From GCA-2861595 sp035536185 (GTDB lineage Bacteria > Actinomycetota > Acidimicrobiia > Acidimicrobiales > GCA-2861595), in contig DATLOM010000015.1 of assembly GCA_035536185.1 (NCBI GenBank), forward strand, positions 1 to 27,668: a stretch of DNA of 27,668 nt. Reading direction: 5' to 3'. The notes beneath the pieces are model-generated. The model worked only from the letters and a program-made list of their open reading frames with translations. It ran no database searches and had not been told where the DNA came from. This document shows, piece by piece, positions 1 through 8,559 of this stretch. Position 1 is the first letter of the stretch. Every line of letters starts with the position of its first letter. The position numbers and the translations under genes are program-made.

Positions 1-548
1 ACCAGCGCCCGGATGATGCCCCACACCTGGTTGCGGGAGCGGGGGTCGAGTCCGGTGGTCGGCTCGTCGAGAAACATCAGCTCGGGCGTGACGACGATGC
101 TGGCGGCGATGTCGAGCCGGCGCCGCATCCCGCCCGAGTAGTGCTTGACCAGCTTGGTGGCGGCGTCGGAAAGCCCGAAGGCCTCGAGCAGCTCGGCGGC
201 GCGGTCCTTGGCGGCGGGGCGCTTGAGGCCCAGCAGCCGCCCGAGCAGCACCAGGTTCTCCCGACCGGTGAGGTCTTCGTCCACCGAGGCCAGCTGACCG
301 GTCAGGCTTATGCCAGACCGCACCGCAGCGGCCTCCGAGACTATGTCGTGCCCCAGCACCGTGGCTGTTCCCTCGTCGGGACGGATCAGGGTCGCCAGCA
401 TCCGGATGGTGGTCGTCTTCCCCGCGCCGTTGGGCCCGAGCACGCCGTAGACCGAGCCGGTGGGAACGGCCAGGTTGATGCCGTCGACGGCCCGCTCGCC
501 GCCGAAGGACTTGACCAGCCCCGTGGCCTCGATGGCAACCTCTCCCAT
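1..548 (-). CDS. DrrA-type ABC transporter ATP-binding protein (partial, 3' end beyond window)
   Basis: This is the ATPase subunit of an ABC-2 type exporter of the daunorubicin-resistance (DrrA/CcmA) class. It would sit on the cytoplasmic face and power a membrane permease. Only the first 182 codons are in the window; the C-terminus lies to the left. Reading from the ATG at 548, I see the Walker A motif GPNGAGKTTT (about residues 38-47), a Q-loop region (SLTGQLASVDEDLTG), the family-typical signature YSGGMRRRLDIA, and Walker B LMFLDEPTTGLDPRSR. The signature and the RSRNQVW segment after Walker B are characteristic of DrrA proteins. No Shine-Dalgarno precedes the ATG; a TAGCGT hexamer lies 8 nt upstream. 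The partner permease is probably just outside the window. The family is clear; the substrate is unknown. Confidence 0.93.
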   Translation of the reverse strand, partial: MGEVAIEATGLVKSFGGERAVDGINLAVPTGSVYGVLGPNGAGKTTTIRMLATLIRPDEGTATVLGHDIVSEAAAVRSGISLTGQLASVDEDLTGRENLVLLGRLLGLKRPAAKDRAAELLEAFGLSDAATKLVKHYSGGMRRRLDIAASIVVTPELMFLDEPTTGLDPRSRNQVWGIIRAL

Positions 549-620
549 AGTGGCCAACGCTAGGCCGGGGAGGTGCTACCGGTCGCCGTCGCCACGGAGC
601 GACACGGGCACCCTCTGCTA

Positions 621-1859
621 CTAGGTGTCTGTGGCCCGTGCCCGGCTCGCGCCCGCCGTTGCGTCTCGGCGGCCCTGTGGCCCGTACCAGTCGAGGCAGA
701 GCACCGTGGCGTCGTCCCGGAGCTTGCCCCCGGTGGCGTGCAGCACGTTCCCCGCCAGCTCACGGACGATCTCCCGGGGATGCCGCTCCGCGGTTACCTC
801 GAGCGTCGCTTGGATGTCCACGCCGTCGGCGTTGCGTTCGAGGAAGCCGTCAGTCACCAACACGAGCCGGTCCCCCTCTTCGAGCTGCACCAGATGGGTG
901 TCGTAGGGGGTGTCGGTTATCCCTAGGGGCAGGTCCGCGTCGATCTCGACGAGCATGCCGTTCCCGTCCCGGAGCTGGAACGGCGGTGGGTGCCCGGCGT
1001 TCACTATCTCGAGCTGACCATCGGCCAGGCGAATGCGAAGGAGGAGCCCGGTCACGAACTGATCGGCGCCGCTGCCTTCTATGAGGGCGGTGTTCGCCAA
1101 TGCAGCCTGCTCGCTCGGAGAGGCGAGCGTCCGGCGGCTGTTCCGGAGGCTTCCGACGGTCAAGGTGGCGAGCAAGGCAGCAGGCGTGGAATGTCCCATG
1201 GCGTCGGTGATCGACGCGTAGAGGTACTCCCGGTCGATGGAGTAGTCGAAGGTGTCGCCGCCGACGTCGCTCGCCGGCTCGAGCCAGCCCGCGAGAGTGA
1301 AAGGGCCGGCTTCGACGGAGTAAGACGAGGGCAGCAGCCGCCGCTGGATCTCGGCCGCGAGGGAGAAGGGGATGTCTCGCTGCGCCCACTCGAACAGGTC
1401 GGTGTGCCTACGGGACGCAATGAGGACGTAGGCCAGCGCGTGCGCTGCCGATTCAAGGAACTGAACGACGTCCTCCTCGGGCTGCCGCGAGAGCGTGAGC
1501 TCCACGATGCCGATGGTGTCGCCCCGTTCCGTGACGGGAACGAGCACGTTCCAGCCGGTGCCCACCCTGCGCACGTCGACCTCTTGGGTGAGCAGGACCT
1601 GTTCGTAGACACTGCCGGCGAGCGAGATCGAACTGGCGCGCTCGTTCCTGCCGTCTCGCATGTCCTCGGACACCGTCACGTGTGACATTCGAACCACCGC
1701 ATCCCCGGAGAAGTTGGCCATCAGGAGGCCCACCCGCGCCGCCCCGACCATGCGACCGAGCTCTCGACCGACGACATCTATGGCGTCGACGGGCGGCGCC
1801 GCCTCGGCTGAGGCCAGCAGGTGCCGAAGGTCCAGCTTTGCCAAGGCGGCGCCTTCCAT
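621..1859 (-). CDS. GAF domain / SpoIIE-type PP2C serine phosphatase (RsbU-like)
   Basis: Predicted cytosolic protein phosphatase of the PPM/SpoIIE family, 412 aa. Residues about 15-150 form a GAF-like sensor, including the FDxSG-like NFSGDAVVRM and the GWNVLVPVTERGDTIGIVEL strand pair. Residues 165-392 form the phosphatase: IQRRLLP linker, metal-binding DVGGD (198-202), TDAMGHS (218-224), NAGHPPP (287-293), VTDG (335-338) and RDDATVL (381-387). The metal-binding aspartates are all present; GHG is replaced by GHS. In the family such enzymes dephosphorylate anti-sigma-factor antagonists in general-stress or partner-switching pathways. No antagonist or anti-sigma kinase gene is adjacent, so the target is unknown. 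The ATG at 1859 is preceded by TAGGGT six nt upstream, which would give a leaderless transcript. The basic, Ala-rich tail after 392 looks unstructured. Confidence 0.93.
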   Translation of the reverse strand: MEGAALAKLDLRHLLASAEAAPPVDAIDVVGRELGRMVGAARVGLLMANFSGDAVVRMSHVTVSEDMRDGRNERASSISLAGSVYEQVLLTQEVDVRRVGTGWNVLVPVTERGDTIGIVELTLSRQPEEDVVQFLESAAHALAYVLIASRRHTDLFEWAQRDIPFSLAAEIQRRLLPSSYSVEAGPFTLAGWLEPASDVGGDTFDYSIDREYLYASITDAMGHSTPAALLATLTVGSLRNSRRTLASPSEQAALANTALIEGSGADQFVTGLLLRIRLADGQLEIVNAGHPPPFQLRDGNGMLVEIDADLPLGITDTPYDTHLVQLEEGDRLVLVTDGFLERNADGVDIQATLEVTAERHPREIVRELAGNVLHATGGKLRDDATVLCLDWYGPQGRRDATAGASRARATDT

Positions 1860-1865
1860 CGCACC

Positions 1866-1871
1866 ACCCTA
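1866..1871 (-). promoter_or_regulatory. Candidate -10 element of the GAF-phosphatase gene (leaderless)
   Basis: Read on the minus strand the hexamer is TAGGGT (TAnnnT). Exactly 6 nt separate it from the ATG at 1859, which would place the transcription start at or next to the start codon. No convincing -35 was found. Confidence 0.35.
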
Positions 1872-1896
1872 TGAATGGTCGCGCCCCCAGGGTGAA

Positions 1897-1924
1897 TTGA
1901 GCTTGTCCTCACCGTAGGTAGGTT
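1897..1924 (+). promoter_or_regulatory. Weak candidate promoter for the 1957 gene
   Basis: TTGAGC (1897-1902) and TAGGTT (1919-1924) are separated by 16 nt. The match is weak, but it is the best-placed pair in this divergent intergenic region, and the gene downstream has its own ribosome binding site. Confidence 0.25.
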
Positions 1925-1956
1925 TGTACCGAGACCTGAACAAGGAGAGCCGCGGC

Positions 1957-2442
1957 ATGGACATCGTTCGTAATGATGACGGCACATTGGTCGTACCGGT
2001 CCAGGCGGAGCGGCACCGGGCCGAGGACGGCGAGAGCACCGGGGCCGCCGGTGCCGAGGGCGACACCGCGCCGGCGAGCACGGCCCCGACGACTCGGCTG
2101 CTCCACCCTGGCGAGGGCGGGTACGACGAGGCGCTGGCGCAGTGGGACCTGGAGCAGAACCCGGATCGGGAGCCGGTCATCTCGACGGCAACCGGCCGCC
2201 AGGAAGCCATGACGCTGGTGCACGAAGTGGCCGAGTCGCCCGATTACGCCGTCGGCCCGGCCATGGGCTCCCTCGACGACCCCCAGGCGAGCGGAGAGGC
2301 CCTGCGCCACGTGCTCGTCGGAGGTGTCCACTCGGTTGAGGACTTCGCCGCTGAGGTCGCCGAGGCCGAGGGCGGCGAGCCTTTGCCCGCCCACGAGACG
2401 ACGAAGATCATCGGCGAGATCCTCACCGAGCTCGACAAGTAA
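1957..2442 (+). CDS. Acidic hypothetical protein
   Basis: A 161-residue protein I do not recognise. The start is ATG 1957 because AAGGAG at 1942-1947 sits 9 nt upstream; an in-frame TTG at 1924 has no such signal. The sequence is rich in Glu/Asp/Ala. An N-terminal segment (MDIVRNDDGTLVVPVQ) is followed by a low-complexity Gly/Ala/Thr linker (about 20-50), then a likely helical C-terminal half containing YDEALAQWDLEQNP, TGRQEAMTLVHEVAES and TTKIIGEILTELDK. No signal peptide or membrane segment is visible, so it is presumably cytosolic. It is divergently oriented to the phosphatase gene and convergent with the FtsX permease. G/C-biased codon use like its neighbours and the clear ribosome site support a real gene. 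Function unknown. Confidence 0.75.
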   Translation: MDIVRNDDGTLVVPVQAERHRAEDGESTGAAGAEGDTAPASTAPTTRLLHPGEGGYDEALAQWDLEQNPDREPVISTATGRQEAMTLVHEVAESPDYAVGPAMGSLDDPQASGEALRHVLVGGVHSVEDFAAEVAEAEGGEPLPAHETTKIIGEILTELDK

Positions 2443-2471
2443 CCGGTGATGAGCCGCCGTCACTTCGTCAG

Positions 2472-2497
2472 CCGCCCCACTGGCCCGCGACGGGCGG
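2472..2497. terminator. Weak hairpin between convergent genes
   Basis: CCGCCC (2472-2477) and GGGCGG (2492-2497) form a 6-bp GC stem with a 14-nt loop in the 88-nt gap between two convergent genes. There is no T-tract, so it is only a possible bidirectional terminator. Confidence 0.25.
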
Positions 2498-2530
2498 TGT
2501 CTCGGGTTTCTCAGGGACAGCGGCTGAGGC

Positions 2531-4840
2531 CTACTCGGAGCTGAGCAGTGGCGCCGCCGCCGACCGCCGGGCACGGCGGGCGGGGACAACGGTGACGGCA
2601 TTGGCCAGCACCACCATCCCGAGGGTGACGACGGCCAGCAGGGCGTAGGGGAAGGATGCGTCCGGCACGGTCCCTACGGCGTCGGCGAAGGTCCGGAACA
2701 GCAGCCGCCCGGCGACCAGGCCGATGGGGACGCCTAGGGCCAGCGGGACCAGCGAGAACGTCGTTGCCTGCCAGTGGACGACCCGGCTGATCCAGCGACT
2801 GTCGGCGCCCAGGGAGCGGAGCACGGCGACGTCCCGCCGCCGGTGGCGCACCGAGGTCACCATCACGTGGACGACCGTCAGCACCGCCAAGGCGCCGACC
2901 AACCCGGCGAGAACGAATGGGATGGACCGAATGCGGGCGAGGTTCGTGATCACGACCGGGTCGGAGAACGGGCCGACCCCCAGTCGCTCGGCCGTGCCCG
3001 CCGGTGCACCCTCTCGGAAGGTGACGGTTGCCGCGCTCGGCTGGATCTCGGGATCGAGGCGCGCCAACGCCCGCATGGTGACGACACCGTCCTGACCGAC
3101 TCCGTCCAGGCCCTCGACCGAAGGGACCACGGCCAGGCCTGTGACGCGGAACCGGCGGGCGGGGCCCGGCCCTTTGATCGTGACTTGGTCGCCCACCCCG
3201 GCACCGAGGGACTTCGCCGCCAGGCGACCCAGGGCGATCTCGTCCTCGGAGGCCGGGAGGCGGCCGGTGAGCATCTTCGGGGCGACGTACCCCTTGACCA
3301 GCTCGAACCCGGCCAGCCCCAGCGTCATCCGCCCGACCCTTCCCTGGCCTATTCCGTAGAGCGTCAGCCCGGCAACGTCGGGATCGCGCCGGAACCTGTC
3401 CCGAACGTCGTCGGGGACGGTGTCGCCCCCGCTGCCGAACCCTGCGTCGAAGTTGTAGCCGAACCTCGCCTCGTCGGTCAGGAGCCGTCCCAGGCTCGAG
3501 CCGAACACCATCGCCCCCACCACCACGGCGGCGGTCACCAGCATCCCCGCGACGGTCCCCCGAATGGACCCGCGGTCGCGCCGGCTGCGGGTGAACGCGA
3601 ACCGGAACCCGGTGGAGAAGGCGGAGTTGCCGGAGCGGACGGCCACCGCCTCGACCACCGGTGACGGCTGGCCTGCACGAGCGACCGGCCTGGCCAGGGC
3701 GAGTGTCACGACGACCCAACCCAGTACCGCCACCAGCATTCCGGCCGCGCCGAGAGCCAGCACGGTGGCGTCGAACCGCAGGCCCGGATGGGGCTCGATC
3801 CGGCGGACGAAACCGTTCGGGAAGGCAGGGGAGAGGCCGGTAGCGACGGCAACCGCGAGCGCGGTGCCGGCGAGGACGGGCACCAAAGCGCGGCCCACCT
3901 GCTCGGCCAGGAGCTGGCGCCTGTTGAAACCGATGGCCTCGAGGCGCGGCATCTCGGCGGCGGACAGCCGCACTTCGCGGGTGACGAACTGGCCGAGGAC
4001 GACGAGGGCGGCGATCGCCCCCACAGCGGCGAGGACCCAGAGCCCCCGCGCTTGACCGTCGACCGCGGTGCGGACCTCGGCTGAGATCAGTTCGAACGGC
4101 TCGACGCTGAGCTGGTCGCCGTTGGGCAAGGTGTCGAGGACGTCACGGAAGTCGTCCCGGTTGGTCCCGGCGCGCAGCTCGACGGCCATGATCGTCGATG
4201 CGACGCCGATGTCGGGATCGTCGAGGAGCGATATCGGCATCACCGCCAGCGGAGTGGCGTCATTGAGCTGGGCCGGCCCGTCGACGACGCCGACCAGGAC
4301 CGCCTCCAGGCTTCGTCTGGCCGCCCCCTCGGTGCCGAAGGCGTCGAAGCCGGCGGTGTCAGCCTGCTCCTGGGTGATGGTGAACAGGTCGAGGCGGGCA
4401 CCGAGCTTCACCCCCTTTGCGTCGACGAAGCTGCGGGTCGCCACGAACTCGGTCCTGCTCTCCGGGCTCGGCTCGCGGCCGGCGGTCAGGCGTGTCCCGA
4501 GGGCCCGGTGCGAGCCGGTGAACACCAGTGCGTCGGGCACGGGAGCGCCCTCGGGATCGGCCAGTCCCCCGAAGACGAAGGTCAGAGCCTCGATGGAGGA
4601 GACGCCGGGGAGGCCTGCGACCTCAGAGGTTCGGGGCCGTCCGCTTTCCTGCTGGACCTCAGCGTCGTACCCGCCCCTGCTGGCGGCGGTGTAGCGGTCC
4701 GGGGCGCTCGCCGTGCGCTCAGCGCCCGCCGCGAAGGCGAGCACGATCCCGGTGACGGCGCCCACGATCAGGCTCAGCGTCGACATCGCCCGCCAACGGG
4801 CCCGCAACACGCGGCTCATCCGGTAGCCGACGGCTCTCAC
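2531..4840 (-). CDS. FtsX-like ABC transporter permease
   Basis: Integral membrane protein (769 aa from GTG 4840) of the FtsX/MacB permease superfamily, which either moves lipids or lipoproteins or transmits force across the membrane with a cognate ATPase. TM1 is at about 21-40, ending in the AAGAERT motif. A large extracytoplasmic domain follows (about 45-265), then a core helix group (GLWVLAAVGAIAALVVLGQFV and following). After a second periplasmic-type domain comes a C-terminal FtsX domain with VRHRRRDVAVLRSLGADSRWI and three further helices. The layout looks like a duplicated FtsX unit. In-frame TTG 4897 would add 19 basic residues. I prefer GTG 4840 because homologous openings start with RAVGYR and a strong promoter -10 lies 6 nt before it. 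No MacB-type ATPase gene is adjacent, so the partner is unknown. Confidence 0.9.
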   Translation of the reverse strand: MRAVGYRMSRVLRARWRAMSTLSLIVGAVTGIVLAFAAGAERTASAPDRYTAASRGGYDAEVQQESGRPRTSEVAGLPGVSSIEALTFVFGGLADPEGAPVPDALVFTGSHRALGTRLTAGREPSPESRTEFVATRSFVDAKGVKLGARLDLFTITQEQADTAGFDAFGTEGAARRSLEAVLVGVVDGPAQLNDATPLAVMPISLLDDPDIGVASTIMAVELRAGTNRDDFRDVLDTLPNGDQLSVEPFELISAEVRTAVDGQARGLWVLAAVGAIAALVVLGQFVTREVRLSAAEMPRLEAIGFNRRQLLAEQVGRALVPVLAGTALAVAVATGLSPAFPNGFVRRIEPHPGLRFDATVLALGAAGMLVAVLGWVVVTLALARPVARAGQPSPVVEAVAVRSGNSAFSTGFRFAFTRSRRDRGSIRGTVAGMLVTAAVVVGAMVFGSSLGRLLTDEARFGYNFDAGFGSGGDTVPDDVRDRFRRDPDVAGLTLYGIGQGRVGRMTLGLAGFELVKGYVAPKMLTGRLPASEDEIALGRLAAKSLGAGVGDQVTIKGPGPARRFRVTGLAVVPSVEGLDGVGQDGVVTMRALARLDPEIQPSAATVTFREGAPAGTAERLGVGPFSDPVVITNLARIRSIPFVLAGLVGALAVLTVVHVMVTSVRHRRRDVAVLRSLGADSRWISRVVHWQATTFSLVPLALGVPIGLVAGRLLFRTFADAVGTVPDASFPYALLAVVTLGMVVLANAVTVVPARRARRSAAAPLLSSE

Positions 4841-4846
4841 GCTGCC

Positions 4847-4875
4847 ATTACATCTGCGCCGCCCGGATATGGCAA
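4847..4875 (-). promoter_or_regulatory. Sigma-70-type promoter for the FtsX permease (leaderless)
   Basis: On the minus strand, -35 TTGCCA (4870-4875) and -10 TGTAAT (4847-4852) each match the consensus at 5 of 6 positions and are exactly 17 nt apart. Six nt separate the -10 from the GTG at 4840, so the transcript would begin at or beside the start codon. This also decides the gene start. Confidence 0.6.
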
Positions 4876-4968
4876 TGGGGCGAGCACGAACCCGCAACGA
4901 GTGCTATCACCACGGCCGGACGGGTCCTGAGACGTAGCCCGCAACCGTTTCCGGCAGTGACAGGCCGC

Positions 4969-5745
4969 TCAGTCGGCGGCGCCCGACAGTGCGAGATGAG
5001 CCAGGCGGCGGCGGGCGACGAGCAGGGCGAGCACCGTTATCAGAGCGAGACGGACCATGGCCCCGCCCCCGACCGGGATACCGCGCCGGATCAAACTGTC
5101 GGGGACCCCCGGGGCCAGGTCCAGGAAGACCGCCCTTGCTTCCCACATCGGCGACCATTGGGCGATGCCGCTGAGGGCAGTCCCGAGAAGTCGCTCGACG
5201 AGGAACACGAACGCCAGCGACCACACGGCCGCCCTACGGGCCACGCAGCCGATGGCGATGAACACGGCGATGTAAGCCGTCACCCCCGCCGCGGCACCAG
5301 CCGCCGCCGCGGCCGCACTGGCGGGCTCGCCGGCGACCAGCGCGGCCAAGGCACATGCCGGCACCACGGTCAGCAGGGCGGTGATGCACCCACCCAACCA
5401 CCGCCCCAGCACGATGAGGCCGAAGGGCGTCGGGCTCAGCCACGTGAAGTGGAACACGCCCGAGCGGATCTCGGCTCCGAGCACGGCGTCACCTATGACG
5501 AGCGACACGATCGGCACCACCAAGGCGAAGATCCCGTTGGCGGCAACGGCGGCGAAAGCCTCGCCACCAGGCTCATCGATGGCGTGCGCGAGCAAGCCGA
5601 AGAGCAGCGCTCCGGCGCAGGGGAGCAGGCAGCCGAGCCAGCGCTTGCGCCCGATGCACGAGCGCAGGGTGTAGGAGACGACGGCCTGAAGCCGGCGGCC
5701 GGTCCACCGGCTCGGCTGAGTGCTGCGCGACGTGGCCGCCGTCAT
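4969..5745 (-). CDS. ABC-2 type transporter permease (operon gene 4)
   Basis: Membrane subunit of 258 aa. Several hydrophobic segments are visible: about 37-55 (RWLGCLLPCAGALLFGLLA), 66-85 (VAANGIFALVVPIVSLVIGD), 108-130, 140-167 (an Ala-rich helix pair), 170-185 and 232-245. The segment LVIGDAVLGAEIRSGVFHFTWLSP, with a cytoplasmic EIRSG between helices, is typical of ABC-2 permeases, where the equivalent sequence is usually E.r.gTl..ll..P. The ATG at 5745 overlaps the stop of the upstream ATPase (ATGA), so translation is probably coupled. It is the last gene of a four-gene minus-strand operon and likely pairs with the ATPase at 5742-6689. The substrate cannot be deduced. Confidence 0.85.
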   Translation of the reverse strand: MTAATSRSTQPSRWTGRRLQAVVSYTLRSCIGRKRWLGCLLPCAGALLFGLLAHAIDEPGGEAFAAVAANGIFALVVPIVSLVIGDAVLGAEIRSGVFHFTWLSPTPFGLIVLGRWLGGCITALLTVVPACALAALVAGEPASAAAAAAGAAAGVTAYIAVFIAIGCVARRAAVWSLAFVFLVERLLGTALSGIAQWSPMWEARAVFLDLAPGVPDSLIRRGIPVGGGAMVRLALITVLALLVARRRLAHLALSGAAD

Positions 5746-6689
5746 CGCACCAGCTCGCGGAACAGGCTCTCCAAGGAGTCGTCGAGGGGCCGGACCTCTT
5801 CGAGGCGGACCGAGAGGCTGCGGGCCAGCCCTGGCAGGGCCAGCGCCAGCTCGGCCGCCCGGCTGGTGGACACCACGACGTCGTGGCCCTCGAGCCGGAC
5901 GCCCGATACCGAGCCCAGCCCCACCAGTCCGGCCGCCAGGCGCCTGCTGTCCTCCGTGCGCACGAGAACGTGGCGGGGACGGTCGTTCATGGCGTCGCGG
6001 ATGGCCCGCTGGCCCCCGGCGGCAGCAAGTCGCCCGTGGATGACCACGATGATCCGGTCGGCCAGCCGCTCCACCTCGTTGAGCACGTGCGAGCTGACGA
6101 TCACGGTGCGACCCTCGGAACCGAGCCGGCGGAACAGCTCGATCAGCGCGGCCCGCTGCACGGGGTCGGCGCCATTGAGGGGCTCGTCGAGCACGAGCAC
6201 GGCGGGCTCGGTGACCAGGGCGGCGGCCACCTTCACTCTCTGTCGCATCCCCTTGCTGAACCCGTCCACCCGGCGGTCGGCGACGTCGAGCATGCTCACC
6301 TGGGCGAGCGCCCGCTCCGGCGCTCCCCGGTCTTCTATGCCATGGAGATCGGCCACGTAGGCGACGAACTGGCGGGCCGACAGGCCGGTGGGAACGGCCT
6401 CGTCCTCGGGAACCAGTGCCACGCGGGTGTGCACGCTCCTGTCCTGGCGTGGGTTCCTTCCCTCGACGCGGACCGAGCCCTGGTTCACGGGGACGAGGCC
6501 GGTGATCGCCCTCATGAGGGTTGTCTTGCCGGCGCCGTTGGGGCCCAGCAGCCCGGTGACCCCGCCACCGAACGAGCAGCTCAGCTCGGACAGCGCCACC
6601 TTCTGGCCGAACCAGACCGAGGCGTTGTCGACCTGCACGGTCGCCTGGCGCGCAAAGGCGGGATCCTCCGCCTCGCCCGGCCGGCTCAT
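5742..6689 (-). CDS. ABC-2 transporter ATP-binding protein (operon gene 3)
   Basis: Cytoplasmic ATPase subunit, 315 aa. Walker A GPNGAGKTT (49-57), a Q-loop replaced by LVPEDEAVPTGLS, signature FSKGMRQRVKVAAAL (144-158), Walker B VLVLDEP (D168, E169), D-loop GADP in place of the usual GLDP, and H-loop H201 (VIVSSH). SKGMRQR in place of LSGGQQQR is common in ABC-2 exporters of the CcmA/NatA group. A C-terminal domain of about 80 residues (RHVLVRTEDSRRLAAGLV onward) resembles the regulatory extension of that group. Both ends overlap neighbouring genes by ATGA, so it is co-translated with a permease on each side. Catalytic residues look intact; the substrate is unknown. Confidence 0.93.
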   Translation of the reverse strand: MSRPGEAEDPAFARQATVQVDNASVWFGQKVALSELSCSFGGGVTGLLGPNGAGKTTLMRAITGLVPVNQGSVRVEGRNPRQDRSVHTRVALVPEDEAVPTGLSARQFVAYVADLHGIEDRGAPERALAQVSMLDVADRRVDGFSKGMRQRVKVAAALVTEPAVLVLDEPLNGADPVQRAALIELFRRLGSEGRTVIVSSHVLNEVERLADRIIVVIHGRLAAAGGQRAIRDAMNDRPRHVLVRTEDSRRLAAGLVGLGSVSGVRLEGHDVVVSTSRAAELALALPGLARSLSVRLEEVRPLDDSLESLFRELVR

Positions 6690-7576
6690 CTTTCGGTCCA
6701 GCGGTAGCGGTACAGCAGAACGGCGCCGGCCACGGCGGCGACGGCCGCGTAGACGCTCACGGCGTAGAGACCGCCGTTGTCGACGCCCCCGAGTGGCGAG
6801 GCAGGATCGATCTGGCCGAGGAACACGAGGTCACGGAGGTACAGGGGAAGCCCGAGCACGTTGATGAGGGCCGCCGTCGAGCCGGTCTCGTCGGGACCGC
6901 CGCCAATGATGGCCGAGGTGATCGACGACACCAGGAAGAGCCCGATGAAGCTGGCACCGGCCACGATGCGGCGGCTGGCCAGCGATGCGATGGCCACGCC
7001 GACCACGGCATAGAAGGCGGCGAGCAGCGCCACGGCCACCGGGACCTTCCACACCACCTCGAGGTTTTCGCCGACGTAGTCGAGGGCCCGGTCGCTGACC
7101 AGGGCCTGCCCGACGAAGAGCAGGACCTGGGGCAGGAACGAGAAGGCGAACAGGATGGAGAAGATGGCACCGACCTTGGCGACTACGTAGTCGACGCCAG
7201 TGAGCGGCCGGGCGAAGAGGAGAGCCAGCACACGCTGGCGGCGGTCGGGGCAGACGATGTCGGGGGCCGTGAGGGCGACGAACACCAGCAGCGCGCTGGA
7301 CACGCCGACGTACTCCCGGTAGGAGATGATCTCCACCGCGCTGGCCAGCCGGCCGCGGGTGACATAGCTGATACCGACATTCACCACGGCGGGGATGGTG
7401 ACGATGCCGAGCAGCACGAACGGCGCCACCTTCTGTCGCCACGAGCGGCGCAGCCCCAGCGCCCGGCGGATCGAGGCCCTGTAGAGCGCGGCCGTCGCCG
7501 CGCCACGGCCACCACGCCGGCCTTCGTACGGTCGGTAGCCGCGGTCATATACCGCGCCGGCTCCGGCGGTGGTCAA
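6686..7576 (-). CDS. ABC-2 type transporter permease (operon gene 2)
   Basis: Membrane subunit of 296 aa. The N-terminus contains DRGYRPYEGRRGG, a motif often found just before the first helix of ABC-2 permeases in actinobacteria. About six hydrophobic segments follow: residues 51-68, 92-105, 133-156, 174-198, 203-222 and 268-289. The loop after the second segment, APDIVCPDRRQRVLALLFARPLTGVDYVVAK, is the conserved cytoplasmic coupling region (RR.r.l.lL.arPl). The start is a TTG whose last bases overlap the upstream stop (TTGA), which fits translational coupling; the end overlaps the next gene by ATGA. It is expected to form a complex with the ATPase at 7573-8493. Confidence 0.87.
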   Translation of the reverse strand: MTTAGAGAVYDRGYRPYEGRRGGRGAATAALYRASIRRALGLRRSWRQKVAPFVLLGIVTIPAVVNVGISYVTRGRLASAVEIISYREYVGVSSALLVFVALTAPDIVCPDRRQRVLALLFARPLTGVDYVVAKVGAIFSILFAFSFLPQVLLFVGQALVSDRALDYVGENLEVVWKVPVAVALLAAFYAVVGVAIASLASRRIVAGASFIGLFLVSSITSAIIGGGPDETGSTAALINVLGLPLYLRDLVFLGQIDPASPLGGVDNGGLYAVSVYAAVAAVAGAVLLYRYRWTER

Positions 7577-8493
7577 GGCCGGCCGGCTCGTTGCAGGAAG
7601 ACCTCGTCGAGCGAGATGAGCCTGGAGCCCAGGCGGTAGAGCGGCAGCTCCAGGTCGGCAACCAAGTCCCGCACGACGTCGAGCTGGTCGTCACTGTTGA
7701 CGGTCACCTCCACCTGGCCCTCGGAGATCTCGGCGAACAGTCCGCGGCCGGTGAGCTCCGCCACCAGTCGGTCGGCACCGGCGCCGGGCCCGACATCGAC
7801 GATGACCGTCCCCCTGCGCTCCAGCAGCGCATCGGTCGGCCCCGACACCACCAGTCGCCCCGAATCGAGCATCAGCACGTGGTCGCACACCTGTTGCACG
7901 TCGTCGAGCAGATGGGTCGACATCAGCACCGAGATGCCGAACGCGCCGAGGCGGGCCACCAGGGCCAGCATGTCCTCGCGACCGGCGGGGTCCAGGCCGG
8001 CGGTGGGCTCGTCGAGAAGGACCAGGCTGGGGCTCCCCACCAGGGCCTGGGCCAGCTTGGCCCGCTGGCGCATCCCGGTCGAGAACCCACCGATCGGCCG
8101 GAACCGGGCCTCATCGAGGCCCACCAGGTCGAGCACCTCCGACGCCCGCTGGCGTGCCGTCCGGACCGGGATGCCGCTCAGCTCGCCGAAGGTGGCCACC
8201 ACATCGGCGGCGGTCTGGTCGAGCGGCAGGCAATCATGCTCGGGCATGTAGCCCAGTCGCGAGCGCACCGTGATGGGATCGCTGGCCACGGCGACGCCGT
8301 CGACCGCGACCGACCCCTCGGTGGGGCGGGCCAGGCCCAGGAGGATGCGGAACAGCGTGGTCTTGCCGGCTCCGTTGGCCCCGACCACGCCGATGCGGCC
8401 CGGTGGCACCTCGGCGGTGAGCCCGTCGAGGGCGGTCACCGCCCCGTAGCGCTTGGTGAGGCCGGAGATGCGCAGGAGAGGGGCGCAGCTCAC
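7573..8493 (-). CDS. ABC-2 transporter ATP-binding protein (operon gene 1)
   Basis: Cytoplasmic ATPase subunit of 306 aa starting at GTG 8493. Walker A GANGAGKTT (38-46), Q-loop segment GYMPEHDCLP, signature FSTGMRQRAKLAQAL (137-151), Walker B LVLLDEPTAGLDP (D161, E162) and H-loop STH (H194) are all present. The C-terminal 85 residues (GTVIVDVGPGAGADRLV to VFLQRAGRP) are the small regulatory domain common to this exporter class, ending in the typical SLDEVFL. It heads a tightly coupled four-gene operon encoding two ATPases and two permeases. The two ATPases differ clearly in sequence, so the operon could make two transporters or one with mixed subunits. No ribosome binding site is visible before the GTG. 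Confidence 0.93.
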   Translation of the reverse strand: MSCAPLLRISGLTKRYGAVTALDGLTAEVPPGRIGVVGANGAGKTTLFRILLGLARPTEGSVAVDGVAVASDPITVRSRLGYMPEHDCLPLDQTAADVVATFGELSGIPVRTARQRASEVLDLVGLDEARFRPIGGFSTGMRQRAKLAQALVGSPSLVLLDEPTAGLDPAGREDMLALVARLGAFGISVLMSTHLLDDVQQVCDHVLMLDSGRLVVSGPTDALLERRGTVIVDVGPGAGADRLVAELTGRGLFAEISEGQVEVTVNSDDQLDVVRDLVADLELPLYRLGSRLISLDEVFLQRAGRP

Positions 8494-8559
8494 CCAGGCA
8501 GTCTGGCAGGTGCACGAAACACGCCCGAGCGCCTGGACGAGCTGCTCACAGAAGACGGT

